Shown piece by piece: positions 15,733 to 26,115 of a stretch of 64,000 nt of DNA. Within the stretch, counting starts at the first letter, position 1, and each line of letters opens with the position of its first letter. Under the pieces are notes generated by a model. The model was given only the letters and a program-made list of their open reading frames with translations, was not told the DNA's origin and searched no databases. The position numbers were made by a program, and so were the translations under genes. Origin of the DNA: Shewanella eurypsychrophilus (lineage in GTDB: Bacteria > Pseudomonadota > Gammaproteobacteria > Enterobacterales > Shewanellaceae); NCBI RefSeq assembly GCF_007004545.3, contig NZ_CP045503.2:2512501-2576500 (forward strand), given 5' to 3'.

Positions 15733-16383
15733 TTATCTGATGTTTATTAAGTGTCGATAGCTGGTTTGATAATCCAGATAATCAAGTGGTATCGGGCTAA
15801 GGCTGCCATTGTGTTCCAACACCAAGGAGGGAAAGCCTTGAATGGGCAGTGCCCGAACCTGGTGGATTTCTGTCATCAAGTCATGGTTTATCGCCTCGCT
15901 ACTCAGTTGCAGGGCAAACTCTTTGGGGTCTATGTCTAAGTTTATGGATGCGGCAATTGATATTAGGGTGGTGAGATCAGATGGGTTCATGGCTTTCAGG
16001 TAGTAGGCCTGCTGAATGCCATCAAGCATGGCTTGTTCTAGACCTTGCTCCCGTGCGATCAAGGCGGCGCGGCACGCCGGATAGGTCGAGCGCCTAGGCT
16101 GGCACTGGCGCCAAAAGTCGAAATTAAACTCGGTACCAAGCTCAACCGCTATCTTATGCCAGGTCTGCTCGAGAAAGGCTTTCATCTCATCTGGCATAGG
16201 CAGATCTGAATCAGGAGCCAGACCACCGAGACGATATTCGACGCTTATTCCTGATTCTCTTAGCGCTGCCCTGAGCTTATTCCAGGTTGGGGCATAGCCC
16301 CAGCACCAACTGCACATAGGATCGTAGACGTAATAGAGTGTTGGTTTGCGGCTATTGTTCATTTGCATATTGTCTACAGCCAT
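15733..16383 (-). CDS. DsbA-family thioredoxin-fold protein
   Basis: 216 residues starting MAVDNMQMNNSRKPTLYYVY. The active-site motif is CSWC in DPMCSWCWGYAPTW (about residues 23-35), followed by a helical insertion and a late cis-proline region (ALPIQGFPSLVLE). There is no signal peptide, so it is cytoplasmic, in the FrnE/DsbA-like group of thiol oxidoreductases rather than true periplasmic DsbA. Its start overlaps the recD stop by 10 bases, so it is the last gene of the recCBD operon. Its redox partner is unknown; I know of no established link with RecBCD. Confidence 0.83.
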   Translation of the reverse strand: MAVDNMQMNNSRKPTLYYVYDPMCSWCWGYAPTWNKLRAALRESGISVEYRLGGLAPDSDLPMPDEMKAFLEQTWHKIAVELGTEFNFDFWRQCQPRRSTYPACRAALIAREQGLEQAMLDGIQQAYYLKAMNPSDLTTLISIAASINLDIDPKEFALQLSSEAINHDLMTEIHQVRALPIQGFPSLVLEHNGSLSPIPLDYLDYQTSYRHLINIR

Positions 16384-18413
16384 AGTCGCCTCGCCAGTCC
16401 AGATGAGCGCTTGGTTGCCTGCAGGCTGGCCTGCTCGAAGACGGTTTGACTCCCCAAACAGGTAAAGTGATGCTTGGCTCGGGTGATGGCCGTATACACC
16501 AGCTCCTTGGTGAGTAGCTGTTTCTGCGCCTGGCTGGGCCAGAGGGGGAGCACCATGGCGACCTTGCTAAACTCACTGCCTTGACTCTTATGTACTGTCA
16601 TGGCGAAACAGGTATCGTGGCTCGGCAGGCGTGCGGGGAGTACCTTCAAGATACTGCCATCGGCCTGGATAAAGTGAGCCATCAAGCGGGGGGCTGTGTG
16701 GGTTGCTTGCTGGTGGGCGCTATCGGGTAAGATGAGGCCGATATCACCGTTAAACAGGCCTAAGTTATAATCATTGCTCTGTATGATGACGGGGCGTCCC
16801 GGGTAGAACTCGTGTTCAGGCGAGATTAACTTGGCCTGTTTCAAGGCGTCTTTGACTCCCTGATTGATGCCATCGACGCCGTATTCGCCCGCGCGCATGG
16901 CGCACAATATACGGAACTCGTTGTAACACTCTATGATATCCAGAGGATCACTTTGCGGATCTTTAGCCATTTCCAGATACGCCCTGTAGTGACTCACTGA
17001 CTGAGTCAGTAACTGTTCGAGTCCGGCATTTCCTGTGCTTGTTTTCTGATGTTCAATCCAATACAGCTCATCGTAGCCTGATTGCCACACCTGCATGATG
17101 CGTGACTTATCTGAATTATTGACGGCACTTGCTAACTGGCCGATCCCCGCGTCGCCCTTAAATCTATGGCTGTGCATCAACATGCATAAACTGTCACCTA
17201 TGCCTGGGGATGCGCTGATAAAGCCACTTAAATCATGACCTGTTAGCTGAGATAAACGTTTGGCATAGGGAGCCGAGTAACACATCTGCCATTTTTCCGA
17301 TTGGCTCTTGTCTGCCTTGAGCCCGGCGCAGATATCGGCGAGTACGGCGCCAGCTTCGACTGAGGCCAGCTGATCCTGATCGCCCAGCAAGATGAGCCTG
17401 GCATGGCTAGGTAAGGCCGACAGTAACTTGTGCATCATGGGCAGGTCGACCATGGAGGCTTCATCGACGACTAACAGATCCAACCTGAGAGGATTATCCT
17501 TGTGGTGGCGAAATTGAGGTGAGTTAGGGATCACGCCAAGTAACCTGTGCAGGGTCGATGCTTCCTCGGGAACCCGGCTTAAGCTATTGATATCGATTTT
17601 GTCGGCGAAGGGGGCCAGTTCAGATTTTAATCGCACCTTAGAGGCCTTGATTGATTCACTGAGTCTGGCGGCTGCCTTACCCGTTGGGGCGACCAGCTTG
17701 ATGGTCAAGTCGGCTTCTTGGGTCATTAGAAACAGGAGTTTGGTGACTGTGGTGGTTTTTCCCGTGCCTGGCCCGCCGGTTATTACTGCCAGGCGTTTGG
17801 TGAAGGCGGTGGCCGTGGCTATCTTCTGCCAATCATACACACTCTCATGCTTAGGAAAAGGGGACTCTGTGGCCGCATTTTTTGGGGGATTGTGGGGAAA
17901 CAGTATGTTCAAGGTCTCCTGCGTCGCAGTGGGTAGCCCTTGGACCTCATCTTGGGCAAGGTATCTAAGTTTGTCTGCTACCTGAGTCTCAAATTGATAA
18001 TAGCGCTGCAGATAGAGAGAGCCTTGATCTAATACCAGAGGCGTCGAGCTACTCTCCTGCAGGCTATCTTGAGGAACACTATCTTGAGGTACCCCAATCG
18101 CACTGAACTGACTCAATAAGGCCATAAGTTCGGCGTGACTGCAGGTGATTTTACACTGGGCAGTCTGCTCATTCATGGGGTTATCCAGCGAGATTTGCTC
18201 TATGGGCAAACAGGTGTGCTGCTGGGAAAGCTGATGACTGAGCAGGGCACATATGAGTAGAAACAACTCATTGTGAGACTCGTTGTGCTGGTCAAGCTGT
18301 TGTCGATGAAACTCAGCGAGCTCGAGTGCAAAATGACGATCCAATGGGGTGATGAGTCGCTCGATTTCCCATGATTTAAGCAGGGCTTTTATGGATTGCT
18401 TTGACTGGATCAT
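16374..18413 (-). CDS. recD: Exodeoxyribonuclease V subunit alpha, RecD
   Basis: A 679-residue SF1B helicase that moves 5'-3' as the fast motor of RecBCD during repair of double-strand breaks. Walker A GGPGTGKTTT lies near residue 215, Walker B as LLVVDEASMVDL, motif III as LLGDQDQLASVEAGAVLADI, and the late motif in AMTVHKSQGSEF plus KELVYTAITRAKHH. The N-terminal domain that contacts RecC is less conserved, as usual. The start ATG at 18413 overlaps the end of recB by four bases (ATGA). Length is a little above E. coli RecD (608 residues), from inserts in the first 200 and middle residues. Confidence 0.95.
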   Translation of the reverse strand: MIQSKQSIKALLKSWEIERLITPLDRHFALELAEFHRQQLDQHNESHNELFLLICALLSHQLSQQHTCLPIEQISLDNPMNEQTAQCKITCSHAELMALLSQFSAIGVPQDSVPQDSLQESSSTPLVLDQGSLYLQRYYQFETQVADKLRYLAQDEVQGLPTATQETLNILFPHNPPKNAATESPFPKHESVYDWQKIATATAFTKRLAVITGGPGTGKTTTVTKLLFLMTQEADLTIKLVAPTGKAAARLSESIKASKVRLKSELAPFADKIDINSLSRVPEEASTLHRLLGVIPNSPQFRHHKDNPLRLDLLVVDEASMVDLPMMHKLLSALPSHARLILLGDQDQLASVEAGAVLADICAGLKADKSQSEKWQMCYSAPYAKRLSQLTGHDLSGFISASPGIGDSLCMLMHSHRFKGDAGIGQLASAVNNSDKSRIMQVWQSGYDELYWIEHQKTSTGNAGLEQLLTQSVSHYRAYLEMAKDPQSDPLDIIECYNEFRILCAMRAGEYGVDGINQGVKDALKQAKLISPEHEFYPGRPVIIQSNDYNLGLFNGDIGLILPDSAHQQATHTAPRLMAHFIQADGSILKVLPARLPSHDTCFAMTVHKSQGSEFSKVAMVLPLWPSQAQKQLLTKELVYTAITRAKHHFTCLGSQTVFEQASLQATKRSSGLARRLWL

Positions 18414-21400
18414 AACTTAAGCCCCATCTGATCATTATCTATTGCCGCCTGTAGCGCTTTTTTGTGCGCCATATCATCCACAGGTGGTGTTTGTTTACTG
18501 TCAAATAGTGCGTCTAGGGCCTGAATAAGCGCTTTAGGCGGCTTATCATAGAAGATCCCTGACAGTGGTGAATCCACCGACATGCCACGCAGGAAGAGGT
18601 AATAACTGCCACCAATGTGCTGGTCATAATCGTAGTGGGTCATTCTCAAATTTAAGTATCTGTGCAGGGCTAAGGTATAGATGATGTACTGCAAGTCGTA
18701 TCTGTGGCTACGAATGGCGCCTGCCATAGCGTCAATACCATAATGAGAAAACTCATCACCCAGATGGTTCGATTTGTAATCGGCGATAAAAAATTGTCCT
18801 TTATGCTCGAAGGTCAGATCGATAAAGCCTTTAAGCATCCCCTTGAGGGATTCAAAATTGAGTCCGGCGCTGTAACCATAACCTTCGAGCAGTTCATTGA
18901 GCTCATCCGCCTTAAGCTGATCAATGGGCAGATAAAACTCCATCTCCACCAACTTTTGACTCGGGGTCAGCTGAGCGAGTGTCAGTGAGCCATCTTGAGT
19001 CAGGGGCGCGTCGAGAATATCCAGATACCAAGTATTGAGCATGCTAAACCAAGACTCATCGATGCCATATTTCTCCATGGCGACGGGCAGCTGTACTGGC
19101 AATTCAGCCTCGGCCAAGGTGAAATCAATCAGCTCAAGCACTAGGTGCATAAAGCTACCGGCATTGGCACCACGCTCGAAGGTAAATCGAGAAGGAGTCG
19201 AGTCGACTTCATCCTGGATTATCTCAAGCTCGGGGAAACTTTCATCATCGGCGCCGGGGGCAACACGCTCATGGGGCAAGTCTTTGACTAACCCCGAGTA
19301 ACTGCCCACTCGCCATGGAGTATAACGTTTACGTTTAAGTTTTCTGGGGGCTAAGGTAAGCTTTTTATCTGTGACTCTGATCAAGGATTGCGTCGAGACA
19401 TCAGGTTCAACTTCACTGACACTGATGGCATCACAGATTAACGCTTGGGCCTGGGTTTGAATGCGAGAAAAATCACAGGCTTTATCTTCTATTCCCAGCA
19501 GGTAGCCAATGCCGGTCTCGTGGAGTTGACTGGTGATCCCGGCTTTTTTGGTGAACCGGCTATGGTTGGCGATATAGAGATAGCATTGATAAACAGGCCG
19601 CGTGATGGCGACATATAACAAGCGCAGATCTTCGGCTAAGTTTTCCCGTTTATGACGCTCCCAGCCTTCATCTGTTTGCTCAATGTCCCATATAAGCCGA
19701 TTGTTATCATGGTAAAGCATGGGGGCTGGCTTACGGCGATTATCCCGGGCCAGACTGACAAAGGGAATAAAGCAGACGGGATACTCGAGTCCCTTACTCT
19801 TATGTATGGTGACGATTTGCACTAGGTTCTGTTCACTCGCGAGCCTGAGCTGTGCCTCTTCGTTGCCATTGTTGGCGATAAGGGCTTGCTCGTACCAGTT
19901 AACCAGGGCGCTAATACCGTCCAGCTCAGTAGCCTTTTGTTGTAACAGTTCGGCTAAGTGCCTGAAATCGGTCAGACGTCGCTCGCCATCTTCGCCTTGG
20001 AGTAGGCGCTCGATAAGCAGAGTCTCATTGGCCAGACTGAGCAGGGCGGGCATGATCCCGCGCCTCAACCAATGTTGATGCAGATTATCAAATTGCTCCA
20101 GCAAGTCTTGCCTAATCATTTCATCTTGGTTGAATCCATGAATTGCTACGGCGTTATAACCCAGTAAAGAGGTGGTTAGGGCAGAGCGCAATGCTCGCTC
20201 ATCTTTAGGCGTGGCTAAGGCGTGTAACACCAAAGCCAATTCCCGGGCTTCTAAGGTATTAAATACGCTGTCGCGGCTTAAGAATACCGAGCCAATTTGG
20301 CGCTGAGATAATGATTCACGTATTACCCCTGCTTCGTTTCTATCACGCACCAGCACGGCGATATCTTGGGCTTTGAGCGCCTTACCACTGATGCAGCATT
20401 GACCCTGTTGAGATTCCGTCAGCAACCTTGTTATTTCGGCGGCGGCGTCTTCGGCTAAACGCTTTCTGGCGCTGGCTTTGTTGAGTCCCTTATCCGGGTC
20501 TTCGCTCAGCAGCTTTATCTTCAGCGCCGAAGCGTCTCTATTTTGTTCGACGAATATTTTCTTATCGGAGAAGGGGGACGGCTGCACCGACTCGAACACA
20601 ATCGCCTCATTGATAAAAGGATCGTCTCGATTCTCAAACAGGGCGTTGACCGACAAGACCATGTTGCGGCTAGAGCGGTAGTTGGTGCCTAAGCTATAGT
20701 GCTGCTCGGTTTGCTCTCGGGCCTGAATATAGGTGTGAATATCGGCGCCCCTGAAGGCATAAATGGCCTGTTTGGGATCGCCAATCATCAAGAGACTCAC
20801 CCCTTTGGATGTTGGCTTACTCTGGTTATTATCAGCACTATTATCGGTGTTATTCTCGAAACTATAGTCTGCCGTTGAGGTCCATTCTTGTTGATAGATC
20901 CGGTTAAAGATAGCGAACTGCAGGGGATCGGTATCTTGAAACTCATCGATGAGGGCCACGGGAAAACGCTTGGCTATCAGGTTAGCCAAGCTATTGCTGT
21001 TCTCAGTAATATCACCAGTGTCCGGCCGCAGGGCGTGTTCCAGAGTGAGCAAGAGATCGTCCGGTGTCATCAAATTACGCTCAGACTTTTGCAATGAAAA
21101 ACGTTTCGATATGCCGGCTCTGGCACAATAGAGGAAGCTTGGAATGAAATCTTTGATGAGTAAACACAGGCGCTCGATATGATCCAGAACTGGGGCTTGT
21201 TCCGGGGTCGGGACTTCGCCGCCTTTATTGAGTTTTAGCCCGCTCAGGGAAAGACTCTCCATCACCTTCAACGGTGGCAGGCTGGTACTGAACTTACACC
21301 AGTTGTCCATGGCATCGAGCATGATGGCCAATTTGGGGTAAGCATCAGGCTTCTTACCGAAACGTACGCCATTGAGGGGCAGCGAATGCAGTAAGGTTTC

Positions 21401-22168
21401 TATAGCTTCACGTTCTCTGGGCCAGATGATCTTGAGTCGGCTCATGCTCTGTGTGAGCGTGCCCTGGAGCTTGGTAAAGTCTTCGGGCTGTGGATGAGCA
21501 TTGGCCTGACTGGCACCAAGAAGAGGTCTAAGTTGTTTAGACAGGGCGTCGGGATCGGTAAACTTTTTCTGAATGATCTCTGCAAGGCACTCAGGCAGTG
21601 GATAACAGTGTTCACGCCAAAAATCGCGCACTGCATGGTGCAGAAACTCGCTGTCATCTAGCGTAAATTCTGATTCGAACAGCAGAGATGACTCAAAAGC
21701 CATGTCGGCCAATATTCGCTGACAAAATCCATGAATAGTAAAAATGGAGGCTTCATCCAGAGACTTAAGTGCCAAGTCCAGACGTTTAAGGGCCAAGGGT
21801 CGCATCGACTCTGGCGTGGCGCTGTGCAGAGACGCGAGCAGTTCATCACCGGTATCTATGCCAACAAAGTGGCGGTAAGCCAGTTGGATCTTGTTGCGAA
21901 TACGATCCCTGAGCTCGCCGGTGGCCGCATTGGTGAAGGTCACGACCAATATCTGCTGACACGTGAGGGGTTTGTCGATGCCGTGACCGAGCAATAGGCG
22001 CACATACAGGCCGGCTATGGTGTAGGTTTTGCCTGTGCCCGCACTGGCTTCGATAAGGCGACTGCCCCCGAAAGGTAAGGTGAGGGTATCTAAGGGCTGA
22101 GACTGTTTATTTTTCATCGTCGTGACAGCTGGGATAGTCGGACTGCTTGTTGAAGGCGTTGATGGCAT
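18410..22168 (-). CDS. recB: Exodeoxyribonuclease V subunit beta, RecB
   Basis: 1252 residues: an SF1A 3'-5' helicase with a C-terminal nuclease. Walker A ASAGTGKT is at residues 41-48, Walker B in ALIDEFQDTDPLQF, a helicase motif in MLIGDPKQAIYAFRGAD, motif VI in EDLRLLYVAITRP. The nuclease domain shows the conserved GFIDLTFEHKG and FIADYKSNHLG segments carrying the catalytic Asp and Lys. The start at 22168 is supported by GGAGAG a few bases upstream and by a one-base overlap with the recC stop. An internal ATG at residue 18 would resemble E. coli RecB's shorter N terminus but has no ribosome binding site. Confidence 0.96.
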   Translation of the reverse strand: MPSTPSTSSPTIPAVTTMKNKQSQPLDTLTLPFGGSRLIEASAGTGKTYTIAGLYVRLLLGHGIDKPLTCQQILVVTFTNAATGELRDRIRNKIQLAYRHFVGIDTGDELLASLHSATPESMRPLALKRLDLALKSLDEASIFTIHGFCQRILADMAFESSLLFESEFTLDDSEFLHHAVRDFWREHCYPLPECLAEIIQKKFTDPDALSKQLRPLLGASQANAHPQPEDFTKLQGTLTQSMSRLKIIWPREREAIETLLHSLPLNGVRFGKKPDAYPKLAIMLDAMDNWCKFSTSLPPLKVMESLSLSGLKLNKGGEVPTPEQAPVLDHIERLCLLIKDFIPSFLYCARAGISKRFSLQKSERNLMTPDDLLLTLEHALRPDTGDITENSNSLANLIAKRFPVALIDEFQDTDPLQFAIFNRIYQQEWTSTADYSFENNTDNSADNNQSKPTSKGVSLLMIGDPKQAIYAFRGADIHTYIQAREQTEQHYSLGTNYRSSRNMVLSVNALFENRDDPFINEAIVFESVQPSPFSDKKIFVEQNRDASALKIKLLSEDPDKGLNKASARKRLAEDAAAEITRLLTESQQGQCCISGKALKAQDIAVLVRDRNEAGVIRESLSQRQIGSVFLSRDSVFNTLEARELALVLHALATPKDERALRSALTTSLLGYNAVAIHGFNQDEMIRQDLLEQFDNLHQHWLRRGIMPALLSLANETLLIERLLQGEDGERRLTDFRHLAELLQQKATELDGISALVNWYEQALIANNGNEEAQLRLASEQNLVQIVTIHKSKGLEYPVCFIPFVSLARDNRRKPAPMLYHDNNRLIWDIEQTDEGWERHKRENLAEDLRLLYVAITRPVYQCYLYIANHSRFTKKAGITSQLHETGIGYLLGIEDKACDFSRIQTQAQALICDAISVSEVEPDVSTQSLIRVTDKKLTLAPRKLKRKRYTPWRVGSYSGLVKDLPHERVAPGADDESFPELEIIQDEVDSTPSRFTFERGANAGSFMHLVLELIDFTLAEAELPVQLPVAMEKYGIDESWFSMLNTWYLDILDAPLTQDGSLTLAQLTPSQKLVEMEFYLPIDQLKADELNELLEGYGYSAGLNFESLKGMLKGFIDLTFEHKGQFFIADYKSNHLGDEFSHYGIDAMAGAIRSHRYDLQYIIYTLALHRYLNLRMTHYDYDQHIGGSYYLFLRGMSVDSPLSGIFYDKPPKALIQALDALFDSKQTPPVDDMAHKKALQAAIDNDQMGLKL

Positions 22169-25100
22169 TACTTCTCTCCTTGGCTTGAGTTGATCCCGCC
22201 TTCGACAAAGCTGGCTAGCTCACCAAGTTTATCTTTGTGATATAGGCTAAGCATGGGACTAAGTAGCGTCATGGCAATGTGTCCGAATTCTTCTTCTGTA
22301 AAATCATCAGGGAAACTAAACAAGCGTTGATAGTGAGGCTCCATGGCTTCACCTAACTGACTCTGCTCATCGAGCCACTGACTCTGAGCTTCGAGTAATT
22401 TGTCTTGATGATCGCCTTCGGCTTCAACATAGGCGAGTGCGGTTCTCGGCATAAACATCAAGGGGTGAACCTGTCCCGACTGGAAGTAAGCTAACCACAG
22501 GCTAAGTTGAGCCTTAGCTTGCTCATGTGCCACGGGATGAAAAGCATGGAAATGACCGATGTCTAACAGGTAGCTAATGTGTGGCAGCTTGTTAGTCGCC
22601 TTATTTGAGCCCATGGCGCAAATACACAGATGTCTGATGTAGAGGCGGATAAGGTCTCGTCCATTGGCGGTGCCAGGCCGATAGTTCACCAGACCTTTTG
22701 CACAGAGATCATCGATGCGTCCGACTAAGTTCATCGGCTCACTTAAGCCATCGGCTTGGGTGAAGTTAAGTGCTATATCCATGGAGCGCTGGTTATCCCC
22801 CTGAAGATAGACGGCGCGGCCAATTAAAGGCTGAATGTCATGTAGATATTGATTGAGCAAGAGATCATCGAAGGGCTGAAGCGGCAACTCGCCGCTGGCC
22901 TTTAATCGCTGCAGTAGCACCTCATCCGGGGCCTCTAGTTTCTGAGATATGGCGTTGTCCAGTAAACTTGCCTGAAGCTTGTAGCGCTCAAGAGGATTGA
23001 GGCTAAATGGCTCATCGTTATCGTCGGCCTGAATATTCAGGCTTAAATCGACCTTGAGGGTTCGATTGAAGAAGTACTGTGCCGGGTTTCTGAAGAAACG
23101 GATAAGGGCCGAGACTTCAAGCTCATTATCATCTAAGACATCGGTTAGCTGACTGACATCTATGGCTTGGGTTATCTTGAGCCCGGCATCGATAAAGCGC
23201 TTTGCCTGCTTAACCCCATCATCTTCCGTTTGACTTGGACACCACTGCGCCGAGTAACTCTGCTTTAGTCGATGATCTGCAGTGTCTTCTCGCGCTTGGC
23301 TGAGATAGAGACGCTCATCGAAAGGTTGCAGGGGTTGCTCGGTCAACAATTGCTGGTGGATGGCCTTCTCAATGGCGGGGATATCTGGTTCATCAGCAGA
23401 TCCTTGATTGAGCGAATCTGGCCCAAAGCCTTCTGGCAGATAACAGAGCTGACAGTATTCGACTAACTCAGACACTAGCATAGAGGGAATGCGTTCAGAA
23501 TTGTCTCGTTCGCTGTGGCCGATATAACTGATGTAGAGCTGCTCTCTGGCCGAGAGAATCGCCTCGAGAAACAGGTATCTGTCATCCAGGCGGCGGGAGC
23601 GATCGCCTTTTCGTGGTCCAAACTGAGCCACAAGGTCGAAGCCTACCGGGTGCTGAACTCTAGGGTAGACGCCATCATTCATGCCGACCAGACACACCAC
23701 TTTAAAAGGAATGGAACGCATGGGCATCAGGGTGCAGAAATTGACGCTACCGGCCAAGTATCTTTGGCCGACGCGGGATTCACTCAAGGTGCTATTAAAC
23801 CAATTCTGCAGCACTTGGGTATTGAGCGGCGTCACCTGTCCGGCTTCGATGAGCTCAGTTTTTAATTTGTTTATCGCTTCGCGTATGGCTTGTAATTGAG
23901 GTAACTCCTCATCATCGACCTCATAAAAATCATCAACAAGCTGGGCGAGTTGCCCCATGCGATCTTCTATTGAGCAGGTTTGTCCGAGTATCTCTTGATA
24001 GTCATCTAAGGTCTCAATAAAGTTGAGTAACTTCCCCAGGGCCTGGGCAGATTGGCCCTCGATCCCCTTTACCAATAAGGTGTCTTGGTAGAGTGGGGCA
24101 TCATCACTGAAGGCGTAGCCCAAGATGAGACGCTTGATGCCAAAAGCCCAAGAGTTTTTATCGAATGCCGGCAGAGACTGAGCGGCACGGCTGGTTTCAT
24201 CACGCCCCCAACGCACTCCGGCTTGCTCGAGCCAGTGACGAATTAAGGTCAGTGCCTCGTCATCTAAGTCGAAACGCCTGAGCACGGCCGGAACTTCTAA
24301 AATGCCTAAGATGTCGGTTAAACCAAAGCGGCTCTGGTTGATGGACAAAATATGTAAAAAACTGTTGATCAGCGGTGATTCCTGGGCCGCACCTCTATCT
24401 GCAATGGCGTAAGGGATAAAATGCGCGCCATGTTTCGCCGAAAAAACGGCGTCAATATAGGGGGCATAAGCCGCGACATCGGGCAACATGATAACGATAT
24501 CTCTGGCAAGCAATGGCTCATCGGGATCATCAGGTGCTCGGGAGAGCATGTCGAGCAGATGATCATGCAAGGTCTCTATTTCCCGTAGCGGGCTGTGGCA
24601 GCTGCGAAGGGTTAAGGAGTCGTCGGTTTTAGCCAGAATGCGCCGTCCATCGAGCGTCAGATACAAGGAGGCATCGGGGCCTAAGCTTCTATCTCGGGTA
24701 CTGAGTTCGAGAATGTCATGTTGAATGCCGCTCAGTAGATTATCGACACCTGGGTCTTGGTAACACTCGAAGTTAAAGTTGGCGTGTTCTTCAGGAAGCT
24801 CGAGGATCAGATCCAGTAGCTCGCGGCCCATCTTGCCATTATTGGCCAGCAAGGGATTACCCACCTCGAGTTTATCTTCCCAGTCTTGCTCAAGTTTTTG
24901 TTTATCGGCATATTCCAGCGCCATGCGGGCACGCAGCCGCGGATCGACAATATCGCCCCAGTAATGCTGACAGGGACTCAAGTTCAGCATGATCACATCG
25001 ATGCGTTTGGCCAGGTGATAGAGTACATCCAATGTTTGCGGCGCCATGGAAGATATTCCGAACACGAATAAACGTCTTGGCAGCCCTTCGAGTGAGGTGT

Positions 25101-25740
25101 CGGGGTTGTCTAGGGCATCGAACAAGGATTGATGCAGGTTTGCCCTGTGGTATTGGCTCTTGCCAAGATCTTGGTTATTAAACTTAATCAGGGCCCGCCA
25201 TAATATCGGCTGCCAGGCCTGAGCCTGGGATAATTTATCACCCTTTGGCGGGAGTGTGGGTTCATTGGCCTCCCAGGCTGCAATCCAATCCGGACGGTAC
25301 ACTAGGTATTGATCGAAGATATCGGCTATCTGGCCGCATAGCTGAAACAGTTTCAGTGGATTGTCTTGTTCTGGCTGGTCTTGCCCTGAGGTAAGGTAGT
25401 TATTTAGTGGGGCGAACTCTTGAATCGCCAATAGACCTGGCAGCAGCTCCATCAATTTCCAAGTCATGGCAGGTTTCGTGAAGGCATTTTCCTTAGGCAC
25501 GTCGGGCAATAATATGTGGCAGAGTTGCCAGATGAAGCTCGAAGGCAGGGGAAACTCCAACGCCGCGGCTATCTTGTTCTTCTTGGCAACTTCCAGTCTA
25601 AGCCAGGTAGACATTCCTGGGCTTTGAACTAGCACATGCTCAGGCATTAATACTGGCATGCCGACAATGGGGTTTTGTAACTCTTCGGCTAGTTGCGCCG
25701 AGAGTGCTTCCATTCGATTAGACTGAACAAGATAGAGCAT
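22168..25740 (-). CDS. recC: Exodeoxyribonuclease V subunit gamma, RecC
   Basis: 1190 residues. RecC splits the DNA duplex and reads the Chi sequence; its helicase and nuclease folds are inactive. Recognised by the N-terminal LYLVQSNRMEALSAQLAEEL and PEHVLVQSPGMSTWLRLEVA, the LFVFGISSMAPQTLDVLYHL segment, and VVCLVGMNDGVYPR followed by DRYLFLEAILSAREQLYISY. It is the first gene of a recC-recB-recD-DsbA-like operon read on the minus strand. Unlike E. coli, no ptrA (pitrilysin) lies between recC and recB. Length is near the E. coli protein (1122). Confidence 0.95.
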   Translation of the reverse strand: MLYLVQSNRMEALSAQLAEELQNPIVGMPVLMPEHVLVQSPGMSTWLRLEVAKKNKIAAALEFPLPSSFIWQLCHILLPDVPKENAFTKPAMTWKLMELLPGLLAIQEFAPLNNYLTSGQDQPEQDNPLKLFQLCGQIADIFDQYLVYRPDWIAAWEANEPTLPPKGDKLSQAQAWQPILWRALIKFNNQDLGKSQYHRANLHQSLFDALDNPDTSLEGLPRRLFVFGISSMAPQTLDVLYHLAKRIDVIMLNLSPCQHYWGDIVDPRLRARMALEYADKQKLEQDWEDKLEVGNPLLANNGKMGRELLDLILELPEEHANFNFECYQDPGVDNLLSGIQHDILELSTRDRSLGPDASLYLTLDGRRILAKTDDSLTLRSCHSPLREIETLHDHLLDMLSRAPDDPDEPLLARDIVIMLPDVAAYAPYIDAVFSAKHGAHFIPYAIADRGAAQESPLINSFLHILSINQSRFGLTDILGILEVPAVLRRFDLDDEALTLIRHWLEQAGVRWGRDETSRAAQSLPAFDKNSWAFGIKRLILGYAFSDDAPLYQDTLLVKGIEGQSAQALGKLLNFIETLDDYQEILGQTCSIEDRMGQLAQLVDDFYEVDDEELPQLQAIREAINKLKTELIEAGQVTPLNTQVLQNWFNSTLSESRVGQRYLAGSVNFCTLMPMRSIPFKVVCLVGMNDGVYPRVQHPVGFDLVAQFGPRKGDRSRRLDDRYLFLEAILSAREQLYISYIGHSERDNSERIPSMLVSELVEYCQLCYLPEGFGPDSLNQGSADEPDIPAIEKAIHQQLLTEQPLQPFDERLYLSQAREDTADHRLKQSYSAQWCPSQTEDDGVKQAKRFIDAGLKITQAIDVSQLTDVLDDNELEVSALIRFFRNPAQYFFNRTLKVDLSLNIQADDNDEPFSLNPLERYKLQASLLDNAISQKLEAPDEVLLQRLKASGELPLQPFDDLLLNQYLHDIQPLIGRAVYLQGDNQRSMDIALNFTQADGLSEPMNLVGRIDDLCAKGLVNYRPGTANGRDLIRLYIRHLCICAMGSNKATNKLPHISYLLDIGHFHAFHPVAHEQAKAQLSLWLAYFQSGQVHPLMFMPRTALAYVEAEGDHQDKLLEAQSQWLDEQSQLGEAMEPHYQRLFSFPDDFTEEEFGHIAMTLLSPMLSLYHKDKLGELASFVEGGINSSQGEK

Positions 25741-26115
25741 GAAAATTCCTAAAGAAGAGTTTGAATAAGCTATATAAAATAGAAGACTAGAGTTTATATA
25801 GCTCTAGAAATCAGCAGCAATGAAGCGGATTCAAATAGGTGAAACCATTTTATGTTATTGAATTTAGATGTCCAATGAAAGCCATGATTAAAACGGCTGA
25901 TTGATGCTTTTTCATTAGTATCAAGCGGTATAACTGTGAGGTTACTGTTGAAAGTGGGGAAGAGTTGAAACAGTGTTTGATGTGGTTTACAAGGATCTCT
26001 GTTTAAAGCTGGCAGAGTTAGCCATTTCACCTATAGGTATTACCCATAATAAGTTAAGGAAATGGCCAACATTTTGTCTATGTTTACTGTTACTTTCCAG
26101 TGAAATGGCGAGATG
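25741..26115. other. Intergenic region upstream of recC with no supported gene
   Basis: About 375 bases of AT-rich sequence between recC and the bactofilin gene. It must contain the recC promoter. A 78-codon minus-strand frame (25794-26030) has no ribosome binding site or recognisable features, so I do not call it. No clear terminator for the bactofilin gene is visible. Confidence 0.5.

Noticed and set aside
20478..21131. Plus-strand ORFs inside recB, recC and other large minus-strand genes
   Set aside because: These are shadows of the real coding strands, whose protein motifs are unambiguous.
25794..26030. 78-codon minus-strand ORF between recC and bactofilin
   Set aside because: No ribosome binding site, unusual composition and no recognised domain; better seen as an upstream region of recC.
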